Source of the DNA: Apostichopus japonicus
Lineage: Eukaryota; Echinodermata; Holothuroidea; Aspidochirotida; Stichopodidae
Reading direction: 5' to 3'
Length of the DNA stretch: 64,000 bases
Assembly (NCBI RefSeq): GCF_037975245.1
Contig: NC_092564.1
Location: 3,730,984-3,794,983 of the forward strand
This document shows positions 14,334 through 22,677 of the stretch, one piece after another. The translations under genes and the position numbers were made by a program. The notes beneath the pieces were generated by a model. The model worked only from the letters and a program-made list of their open reading frames with translations, had not been told where the DNA came from and did not search any database. The first letter of the stretch is position 1. Each line of letters starts with the position of its first letter.

Positions 14334-14803
14334 GCGTGAACAGCTTCACTAACATTGTTTATCATAGAAAGAGAAGAAGGAAAGACAGAAAAAAGATGAT
14401 CATTTCAAATTTTAATTCACAAGAAAGTTGTTTCACAAGCTTCATCGATGAAAGAACATTCATAAGCAGAGAAAAGCATTCATAATGTTGTTATGCAGAC
14501 AAGCTTTACGTTTCCAGGGTGAGGTTAGTCATTCTACAGACATCCAGTTATTATTATAACATTGTTTAGTGTGAAGCAAAAGTTGGGAGTCATTTCAATT
14601 TGCTCAATTGAAGTTGTGTCACAACAGAATTGGAAAATGTTGAGAAGGCTTTGTATAAACCAACTCTAACAAATGTTACTGACGAAGTATTGCCTCAAAG
14701 TGTTTTACAAATCCCTTTGTTTGTTTTCAGATATTTAGAATTAGTGAAAAAAACATAAACTTAAATGGGACTCAGAAGCAAAGGAACACTATTTTGAATA
14801 CAA

Positions 14804-15665
14804 GTAAGTATAAACAGTTTGTTTCTCATTTGAGTAAGTGCGGTTCTAAAATAATAAAATATCTGCTGCTGAAATTGAACAACACATGGGTTATGAAGTT
14901 TGCAAAAAAATCTTTATCTTTATTTATGGAAAGTTTCTGTTAAATATGTGGCAAAGCATAACCAAAAAGACCGACCATCAATTTGCAATTTGTTTTGACT
15001 AAACCAGGATTTTACCCTGTGACCTCTAGTACAAGCCGACCTGACAAGATTACAAGGACAGAACAGGAGAGGATTGAGAGGTGAGGGGGGGGGGGTTACA
15101 ACCCTGGCACCCATGGTAAATTGATGGGCCTTGTGGAAATGATAAATGTATTCTCCATTTAATAATATGCAAGCAAAAATGGAACATCAAAATGGGATCT
15201 GGTGACTTAAGTGCCCTCTGGCCAAACCCACTCAATCTACTATTAAAGCTATCATTCTCAAGTTTAGGCCAACAGTTATTTGCTGGGGCTGCCTGCCAGA
15301 GATTAACCTTGTATAGTTCACAGATAATCACTCATAATTTTATGTGATATGTGGGTAAATTTGAAAAACAAATGGATTTGGTAAAAATACTTTCAAAAAT
15401 ATTTTGTTTTAATTGGTGATTTATTTATTTTTTTGCGCAAGATCCCACAGAAGGCGTGTCGACCTACATGAAAACAAATTAGAAACATGTGAAAATAAAC
15501 TCCTCAATGCAACCATGACACACGAGGATCCTTAGCAAACTGGCGCCAAAAAGCAACGGAGCAGACTTTACAGAATTCAAATCGACGACAAATCAACAGA
15601 AAACTATGTAGAAACTCGGATAGGGGTCTTCTGCGGATTTGAGTGCATTTTAAACTGGAATACAC
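14804..15665. other. Gap between two truncated, convergent genes
   Basis: The CHID1-like gene (+) should end here with its C-terminal exon, and the minus-strand LRR gene should continue here with LRR exons. Neither is present on either strand. A poly-G run at about 15087-15096 and unremarkable AT-rich DNA are all that is seen. Confidence 0.55.
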
Positions 15666-17104
15666 TAGAACGTAGCATTCGCTGGAATGTTTCTTGGTAC
15701 TTCATCGATATCGATACCTTTACAATAGATATCGTTAAAGTCCATGTAAAGTGTGCAGTCGCAAGCACCATGTGGACCACATTCATCTGGAGCTGAGAAT
15801 ATAAACATATTGTAATATTTTTTATTTATTAATTTCTTACTCTGTGAAAACCGAAAAAAAATATAATATACACTGGACCGTGGTCTCTACGTGTCATTTC
15901 CAGCCTTGCCGCTGTACGACCTCGCCACCTACAGAAAATACTGTGAGGTAAATTGGTTTACTCTAGAGACCAATGATGATGATAGATGTAGTTGTAGTTC
16001 AAAATGTCTACTCTTTATACAAAAACTTCGACGACACTCTTAAAATTTCGACTTCTTGTATAGAAATGTGGAAATTTCCCTATCGTTAGTAGGGTTAGGG
16101 TTAGGGTTCCCTATCACATTGTTGACTTTTTCATGCGCATAAATATTTTCATCATTTTTTCAAAATATCGATCTCTTGTGGAATGTATTAAGTTTACACG
16201 AAATTTAGTCCCTTTATGTCAAAACATGACGTTTTATATCAAAATTTTTAGATATGTCTATTCTCAAAATTTCAACTGTTTATCCTCAAATAACGAGTCG
16301 AAATTTTTAGTTTGGCTTTTTCTCGAAATTGTGCTCTTTTATGAAGAAATATAAACTGGGCACAGTTCGACCAGAGGCAATTGCAACTTTCTGCCCCCGC
16401 GAGAAGGCTATATGTCAAAGTCGTGTTAATGTGTACTGAAAAAACTTAGACCATTATTTGGGCGCTTTAAAGTGTTCTTGTGGTTATTAACAATTAAACA
16501 TTAAAGCTACCAAGAGAGAGAGGGAGTGGTAGGGGGGGGGGGGACGTTCCTTCTTGACCCTGTATTAATAATTCCAACATAAAGTTAGTGATGGGAGAGA
16601 CACGAAATACATCGTCGCCCTTGCACACAAATACAGAGCAACGCTTAGGACAAGCACAAGCAGATCGCGTATATATAGTAAAGACTCATTATGTTGGGAG
16701 GTACACTGCATGTAGATGCTGCGATGCGAAGTACGTTGAAGTAATCAATTTCTATGGTTGAAGTACGTTGCACACACATAAAACAGCAACGGGGCATGAC
16801 GTCTAAAGCAAAAATAGCTCAAGGTGTACTAAAGGAGAAGTTAAAGGTTAAGGGTCATGAGAAGGGTCATGATATGTTTACAGAATACAACCAATGAGTT
16901 TTATGAACAATATCTATATAACTTTTGCTATTAACACATTTATCCAGACAATTCCATAACAAGTCTGTCTCTCGTTTTAAAGAAAAATGAAAATTTATAA
17001 TATTTACCTTGAACATTAGTTCCATGGAAAGTTAGTTTGATATCAGTCAAAGCATGTCCTTCGCCGAATAAACCAGCGGTCAAAATAAGTATTAACAGCA
17101 GCAT
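15666..17104 (-). CDS. 5' fragment of an LRR-protein gene: signal peptide exon plus LRR N-cap exon
   Basis: Exon 1 (17008-17104) starts at ATG 17104 and encodes a strong signal peptide (MLLLILILTAGLFGEGHA), ending at donor GTAAAT in phase 1. Exon 2 (15666-15792) follows acceptor CTCAG in compatible phase. It encodes a Cys-rich LRR N-terminal cap: CGPHGACDC, YCKGIDIDEVPRNIPANATF. It ends TTCTA before donor GTGTAT in phase 2, so the apparent TAG is a splice junction and not a coding stop. Exon design, phases and the VPRNIP motif match exons 1-2 of the large LRR receptor gene at 34.6 kb ([14 protein letters not shown]), so the two are paralogous. No LRR exon follows within 860 bp or inside the CHID1-like introns. 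I read this as a truncated gene copy. A very long intron is the alternative. Confidence 0.7.
16088..16108 (+). repeat. Short interstitial TTAGGG run
   Basis: About three copies of the animal telomere unit (TAGGGTTAGGGTTAGGGTT), inside the minus-strand LRR-fragment intron. It is too short to be a telomere. Confidence 0.7.
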
Positions 17105-17224
17105 TCTGGATGGAAACTATTGCAAACAAGACCTTGCACACGAATTAAAACATTTAGACATAAAATAGTACAAGGTAGTGATTCGAAAACGTAAGCAGAC
17201 TTTGCCTAGGTATCGTGTCTGGAT

Positions 17225-17227
<3 letters not shown>

Positions 17228-17285
<58 letters not shown>

Positions 17286-17352
17286 ATGTGTGTGTGTGTG
17301 TACCTACATATACCTACATTACCTACATAAATATATATATATATATATATGT
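17228..17352. repeat. (TA)n / (TG)n microsatellite
   Basis: Alternating TA for about 50 bp, a GT-rich middle with repeated ACCTACAT, then TA again. It produces artefactual Tyr/Ile open frames. Confidence 0.95.
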
Positions 17353-17729
17353 AGGTAAATCGCCTATCATTTTGCAGATTGCGACATGGAAAATGATATG
17401 GTTGTAAAGTGTGTTCACCTTGTTCACCGTCAGTCTTGCAGAATACCCAAACCGGTATTTCATGACAACTATTTAAGAAAAAGTTACCACCCACTCTCTA
17501 ATGATATAAGCGGGTTTGACACTTTGGATTCAGGATAAGTTTATTGGGTCATATAAAATCGTTTACAATAGATTTGGATTTGAAAAACTGCTGAGCATAA
17601 GTAAACGTATGAATTATTAATATTAACATGAATAGCGTATAGTTGCTGATGAATGATCCTTTTCGTTAAAGGTTTGGTCATGCATTAATATCGTAGAAAT
17701 GAGTTTCCTTGTGGGAGGAAACAAATATG

Positions 17730-19258
17730 ACTGTATATACGCTATGTAATGCAACGTTGCGTTACATATATCGTAGACAGTTCACTGCAGTATATACTGT
17801 ACACATAAGTCTAGCGTTTAACGCAGACGTTGTGTTACATATAGCGTAGGCAATGTACTGCAGAATTTACTGTGCATATACACGTCTAGCGTATAACGCA
17901 AACGTTGCGTTACATATAGCGGAGGCAGTGTACTGCAGTATATACTGTGCATATACACGTCTAGCCTTTAACTCAAACGTTGCGTAACATATCGCGTAGG
18001 CAGTGTACTGCAGAATTTACTGTACAGATACGTCTAACGTATAACGCAAACGTTGCGTTACATATAGCGGAGACAGTGTACTGCAGTACATACTGTACAT
18101 ATACACGTCTAGCGTTTAACGCAAACGTTGCGTTACATATAGCCTAGGCCAGGGTCGTCCAACCTACGGCCCGCAGGCCACAGTCCGGCCCGCCGCAGGG
18201 TTGAGTCCGGCCCGCCAGAGATGCTCTACAGTGCGAAATTTTAGTGAGCAGATTTATTGATAACAACTTAAAGCTATATAATCAATCATTCGAACCTTCT
18301 GGGTCCAAAAAACTGCATACAGGTCAGTTTGTGTGACACTCTCTCAGCGGAGGGGGGCGGGGCGGCTGAACTTTATTCATCTGATTTATCAGGAAGGGAA
18401 ATAAATCAGTGCGCTCCGCGCGCAGTGCTCATATTTTGTTGCCTTGGGCTTCGGGCGAAAAATCGAAAAAACGAGCGTAGGGTTCATGCGCCCCTCCTTC
18501 ATCATAATCATTCCATGTGGCCCTCCTCTGCAAAAGGTTGGACAACCCTGGCCTAGGCAGTGTACTGAAGTATATTCTGTGCAGATACTTCTAGCGTATA
18601 ACGCAAACGTTGCGTTACATAAAGCGTAGGCAGTGTATTACAGTATGCACTGCATATATACGTCTAGCGTATAACGCAAACGTTGCATAACATATAGCAT
18701 AGGCAGTGTACTGCCGTATAAATTGTACAGATACGTCTAGCGTAAAAAGCAAACGTTGCGTAACATATAGCCTAGGCAGTGTACTGTAGTACATGCTGTA
18801 TATATACGTCTAACGTATAACGCAAACGTTGCGTAACATATAGCGTAGGCAGTGTACTGCAGTATAGACTGTACATATACGTCTAGCGTGTAACACAAAC
18901 GTTGCGTAACGTATAGCGTATGCAGTGTACTGCAGTTTATACTGTACATATACGTCTAGCGTATAACGCAAACGTTGCATAACATATAGCGTAGGCAGTG
19001 TACTGCCGTTTAAACTGTACAGATACGTCTAGCGTATAAAGCAAGCGTTGCGTAACATATAGTATAGGTAGTGTACTGTAGTACATTCTGTACAGATACG
19101 TCTAGCGTATAAATCAAACGTTGCGTAACAAATAGCGTAGGCAGTGTACTGCAGTGTATACTTACAGATACGTCTAGCGTATAACGCAAACGTTGTGATA
19201 CATATAGCTTAGGCAGTGTACTGCATTGTGTACTGTACAGACACGTCTATCGTATATC
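17730..19258. repeat. 73-bp tandem satellite array (about 15-16 units) interrupted by a MITE
   Basis: The anchor CGTCTAGCGT recurs at about 17811, 17886, 17961, 18033, 18109, 18591, 18664, 18737, 18810, 18883, 18956, 19028, 19102, 19174 and 19247, a 72-76 bp period. Each unit contains the near-palindrome AACGCAAACGTTGCGTT, a CATATAGCGTAGGCAGTG segment, and a TACTGCAGTATATACTGTA palindrome-like block. The array is interrupted by the MITE at 18150-18550. The repeated perfect-length units lack the spacer diversity of a CRISPR array. Confidence 0.9.
18150..18550. mobile_element. Non-autonomous hAT-type DNA transposon (MITE), 401 bp
   Basis: The ends are terminal inverted repeats matching at 15 of 16 bases: CAGGGTCGTCCAACCT on the left, and CAGGGTTGTCCAACCT as the reverse complement of the right end. 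It is flanked by a perfect 8-bp target duplication, GCCTAGGC (18142-18149 and 18551-18558). The 8-bp duplication and CAGGG ends are characteristic of hAT elements. There is no transposase frame, so it depends on an element elsewhere. Removing it and one duplication restores one 73-bp repeat unit. Confidence 0.92.
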
Positions 19259-19370
19259 TATGATTCATTTAACCTTTAACAACCATTATAGGAGGTATAC
19301 CCTAAAGTATACTCTCGTTGTATGTAACACTGTTTTAGTATAACGTTTCTCTTTCGATAACTGCACTCAG

Positions 19371-19372
<2 letters not shown>

Positions 19373-19402
<30 letters not shown>
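19373..19402. repeat. (CA)n microsatellite
   Basis: About 14 CA dinucleotides. Confidence 0.95.
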
Positions 19403-19406
<4 letters not shown>

Positions 19407-19554
19407 AAACATGTATGTACTTGACCTACAGTCCTTGTGTCTTCAAGTAATCAGGGTAATTTAATTTCCAACTTTTGGATTCACTAACTTTTATATGGAA
19501 TTTTATAGAACGACACCATTTCACATCGAATCTGTAGGCTATATTTGCTTCATT

Positions 19555-20040
19555 GTGATGAACATATCAAACCATGCACAGATAATATATCCATGAGAAT
19601 TTGTGAAAAATTGAATAATCTGTTTCTGTAATCGTTATATTTTTGTCTATTTTTTTTATGAATTGTGATGGGGTGGTACTTAATAATATCACGAACCGTC
19701 GCGCAAATAGTATGAATGCTACAGCCAGGCACAGAACACGTTTGAAAATCATTAACAATTTTAGACATAACTGTTCACAATCTTGCTTGCAAAGTCTTCG
19801 CTAACAGCTTATAATCAGTATTTAATAGACTAATTGGTCTACGATTGCCTGGGTCCAAAGGATCACCATCTTTCTTTAGCAAACTTATAATAGCAGTTCT
19901 CTGCGACTCAGTAAGAGACCCCCTATTGAACCCGTCACTGAAAACATCTAACAAATCTTCTCCAACAAAGTCAAAGAAAGTAACGGGGAGCCCATCGCTT
20001 CCCGGTGACTTGCCTCTTTATATAAGTTTTAAAGATTTGA
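19555..20040 (-). mobile_element. LINE reverse-transcriptase fragment (Tx1/L1-like), decayed
   Basis: On the minus strand the frame reads KGKSPGSDGLPVTFF, then SLTESQRTAIISLLKKDGDP, then NRRPISLLNTDYKLLAKTL, a hallmark of the N-terminal reverse-transcriptase blocks of L1/Tx1-type LINEs. It is interrupted by a stop after LLAKTLQARL, and then MSKIVNDFQTCSVPGCSIH follows. Only an internal fragment is present. It abuts the first tRNA-His unit. Confidence 0.82.
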
Positions 20041-20060
20041 CTTATATAAGAAAAAAATGC

Positions 20061-20132
20061 TGCCGTGACCAGGATTCGAACCTGGGTTATTATGGCCACA
20101 ACGTAATGTCCTAACCTCTAGACGATCACGGC
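20061..20132 (-). tRNA. tRNA-His: tRNA-His (anticodon GTG), copy 1, separated from the array by the LTR element
   Basis: The minus strand folds as a 72-nt tRNA with a perfect 7-bp acceptor (GCCGTGA/TCACGGC), D arm GTCTAGAGGTTAGGAC, anticodon loop TTGTGGC (GTG, His), T arm CCAGG-TTCGAAT-CCTGG and discriminator A. A run of seven T follows (terminator). One base differs from its sisters in the 3' anticodon stem (CATAA for CGTAA), which breaks one pair. Confidence 0.9.
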
Positions 20133-20264
20133 GAGCCACGTGGTGGATCTATGACAAACGGTATCTCAAGCAATACATATATATATATATATCTGCCTAT
20201 CATTGAATGATTTGAAAAGCAAATAAATGTAAACAGAATAACATTTTAGGGCAAAATATGAAAA

Positions 20265-21018
20265 TGTTATGAAATAGTAATACCATCTCTTTGATGTTAC
20301 CGAAACACTCCATCAAGACACCTTACAGGCCTCTTATGTATTTATCTAGGTCATGGATTCAGTTTTCCCACGAGAAGTTTTTAACTATCTTATTGAATCT
20401 TGGTACAGGGCCTTTTCCCAAAATAGATTCCATTATGTTTGTGGAACATTCGAGAAGGTTCTCTCACGTGGTATGGAAGTTTCCATAGAAAGGGGATGGA
20501 CTTCCAAACTCCCAACCAATCAGGGCAGATCAGTGCCAGTGCACTTATTTTTATATCGTTAAGTTAATACAGGATGGTCAGGTTATTGGCTGCCTACTGA
20601 TTGTGCGCAGTGGGGATTTTATGGAAGTAAGGTTTAAAAGGAAAAGGAGGCCGAAAGTTTTATCACTTCACTTCACTTGATCAGAAAATTTATCACTCCG
20701 TCAGCGCTCCGTGATCAGTTCGTTGCTTCGGCACCATTTCATCACTCTTTCTAATTGTTTAATTGACGGAGTCAAGTCAAGTCAAATCATTGTAATTTAG
20801 TTTTATTTGTAAAGAGAATCGACAGAGAAGAAATTATACCGAATCATTAATCAAATCCTATCTCGTCAAATTGTTTTTTGTGTGAAGTCATTGTTTTCTT
20901 CCGTTCGAGACATCTCCTGAAGAAGCGTAAATACGGCATCAAGATATCCCAGTACCTTTCTATCGCGAGTCCCGATATAGTTTTACTATCGGAGGAGCGG
21001 GCTCGACACAATATTACA
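20265..21018 (+). repeat. 5' LTR
   Basis: 754 bp, TG...CA ends. It is identical to the 3' LTR except for two visible substitutions (CATCAAGAC vs CATCGAGAC, and GTCAAATC vs GTCAAGTC). Confidence 0.96.
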
Positions 21019-21036
21019 TGGTGGAGATCGGTTGCT
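21019..21036 (+). promoter_or_regulatory. Putative primer-binding site
   Basis: TGGTGGAGATCGG directly follows the 5' LTR terminus. The leading TGG would pair with a tRNA CCA end. The primer tRNA was not identified, and it is not the tRNA-His of the surrounding array, whose 3' end would require TGGTGCCGTGA. Confidence 0.6.
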
Positions 21037-21697
21037 TTCTTCAGGAACAAAACGGTAACGGAACTTTTCACAAATTTCGTTCGTTACGTTCAATAACGAA
21101 CAGGTGATTTTTTTTTGGCCCGAAGACCTAACGAGGAACACAACGTATGTTCACGACCTAGCCTAACGGAAACACTCTACGAGGGAAGACAGCCTATACT
21201 AGCCTAAGTCTGTACACCGGAACCACTGATCTGTACACTAACGATGATCAACCCAGCATGCAGTTCGCGTTTGAACATTCGCGCAACTAGTAGTTAGTCA
21301 TACTACAGCTCTAAACATCAGAACTGAACATTTTCGCGATCTAAGCCTAGACTCTACCCGATGTTAACGGCGAACGAATCTGCAGCACACGAGATGTAGG
21401 CCCGCCTGCTACTGCTACTACCTGCTACTACCTGCCACTACTACTACTACTAACCGAGGGACTTCAATCATCGTTTGCAGTTCCACTACCAGTTCTTAGT
21501 TAAACTTAAGGGTGAGTGAAATCATGCCAATTTGTATCCCAAACCCCTATTTGAGATCAGAGTGTGCCGATAAGTTATTTTAATCGTGTCCATGTATTGC
21601 ATATTTGTTATTTGTGTTTAATAACGGTCGATAGTGTGTTCAATTAAGTATAGGCTCATGTTGTATACGCATAACTAGCCTAGTTGTATTCAGCATA

Positions 21698-22648
21698 ATG
21701 TCCGTCAGTGAACAGGAAACTTCTACCTCTGTTAATGTTATGCAGAAACATAGGCCCACTGATTTTTTGCCATCACGATTTCAGGGCGATGTAATTGATG
21801 CAGATTTAGCCGAAGCTCATTATTTGGGATTTGAAGATTATTTAGAGTTGCATAAATTGCCGTCCCAAACCCCCCCTGTAGAGGCAGAATTTAATGAAAT
21901 ATGTCGCATATTTAAGCGAACACTTAAAGGCCAAGCCAGACTCTGGATTGAAAACAAAAGTTTTTCAACAATTGCTGATCTGCGCAAGCAATTCCTTGCT
22001 CGTTTCAGTCCAGGGACTTCTTCCTACGCTAAATCACAGGCATTTCATGCATTAAGCTATACGCCAGGTGATACAGCTCAAGCACATTTGGCCAAAATTT
22101 CAAAAGCTGCAGCACAATTAAGATATGGCGAGGACCAAATTAGAGATAAATTCATCTCGACCCTGCCTTTGCAATGCCGCTCAGCAGTGTTGATGTCTGC
22201 ATCACCAAAAGCAACAATTGCAGATTTGGTCATGAAAGTGCAATGTTATTTTGACTTACAAATCCAAAGTCAACCCACAGCTTCTTCCGAACTATTTATG
22301 GCAATGCACGACAAACAGTCTTCTGTTCAAACTCCTACTATTTCTGCATCTTCTGAGATACACGAGTTGTGTACCAAAATTCAGGAATTAGAGACCAAGT
22401 TTGATCAGTCACGTAGGTCAGAATCGCAAGACAATCCAAAAGATATGAGGCAAAGATATAGTTCTCGTGATTCTCGTGGTCCTAGGAAAGGTCAGAATAA
22501 TAACAGGCGAAGGTTACCATATTTTAATCCTTCAATTACATGTTACTACTGCCAAAATCGAGGTCATTTTGCACAATATTGTCAAATTCGCCTAAGCCAT
22601 GAAATGGAGGCTAATGTAAAGAGAGTACCAACACAGAATTTTCAGTAG
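21698..22648 (+). CDS. gag: Gag polyprotein of the Ty3/Gypsy element
   Basis: 316 residues from ATG 21698 to TAG 22648. The central part (about residues 60-190; FKRTLKGQARLWIENK, LRKQFLARFSP, AHLAKISKAAAQLRYGED) matches the retrotransposon Gag capsid type. A basic linker (residues about 245-275) leads to one CCHC zinc knuckle, CYYCQNRGHFAQYC, with the exact C-X2-C-X4-H-X4-C spacing, which binds nucleic acid. The 680-nt leader between the LTR and this ATG holds no supported gene. The pol frame opens at 22615 and overlaps the last 34 nt in the -1 frame. Confidence 0.92.
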   Translation: MSVSEQETSTSVNVMQKHRPTDFLPSRFQGDVIDADLAEAHYLGFEDYLELHKLPSQTPPVEAEFNEICRIFKRTLKGQARLWIENKSFSTIADLRKQFLARFSPGTSSYAKSQAFHALSYTPGDTAQAHLAKISKAAAQLRYGEDQIRDKFISTLPLQCRSAVLMSASPKATIADLVMKVQCYFDLQIQSQPTASSELFMAMHDKQSSVQTPTISASSEIHELCTKIQELETKFDQSRRSESQDNPKDMRQRYSSRDSRGPRKGQNNNRRRLPYFNPSITCYYCQNRGHFAQYCQIRLSHEMEANVKRVPTQNFQ

Positions 22649-22677
22649 GGAGCACTTATGATTGCACTCATCATACA

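Larger units (their letters stand above)
5505..14803 (+). pseudogene. CHID1: CHID1-like (chitinase domain-containing 1 / SI-CLP) gene, broken and lacking its last exon
   Basis: Ten exons with GT-AG borders and compatible phases align in order with CHID1: 5505-5637 (signal peptide around KLALVLFLIFVSMVDAGS), 7158-7310 (VLGYVSP), 7816-7948 (HGYDVAKIFGGKF, ISPVWLQ), 9285-9332 (GWLKDVKK), 10018-10124 (PRLLFDGW), 10811-10872 (NFDGVVVEIWNQL), 11335-11427 (VVIPPPLQPG), 12520-12621 (DGFSLMTYDYSG), 13605-13757 (SKILLGLNFYGYDF) and 14731-14803 (WDSEAKEHYFEYK in a shifted frame). CHID1 is a secreted or lysosomal GH18-fold lectin-like protein. Three defects are visible. There is an in-frame TAG at 7188-7190, avoidable only with a weaker acceptor at 7190. 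There is an in-frame TGA at 13750-13752 where human CHID1 has Gly. There is one surplus A in the A7 run at 14747-14753. The terminal region (human WELGQGLDYF) is not found downstream. Identity is near certain. Pseudogene status is an inference, because assembly error could explain the indel. Confidence 0.8.

Noticed and set aside
15441-15535. Open block after GCGCAAG as a replacement last exon of the CHID1-like gene
   Set aside because: The 31-codon peptide (SHRRRVDLHENK...) has no similarity to the CHID1 C-terminus; a splice site alone is weak evidence.
15666-15668. Apparent TAG stop in the minus-strand LRR N-cap exon
   Set aside because: Alignment with exon 2 of the receptor shows the exon ends at TTCTA with donor GTGTAT, so the TAG spans the splice junction.
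16088-16108. Telomere or telomere fusion
   Set aside because: Only about three TTAGGG units with no inverted partner.
18329-18629. Plus-strand frames of 61-75 codons
   Set aside because: They lie in the MITE and satellite; no coding features.
17730-19258. CRISPR-like appearance of the 73-bp array
   Set aside because: The whole unit repeats with no unique spacers, in a eukaryotic genome.
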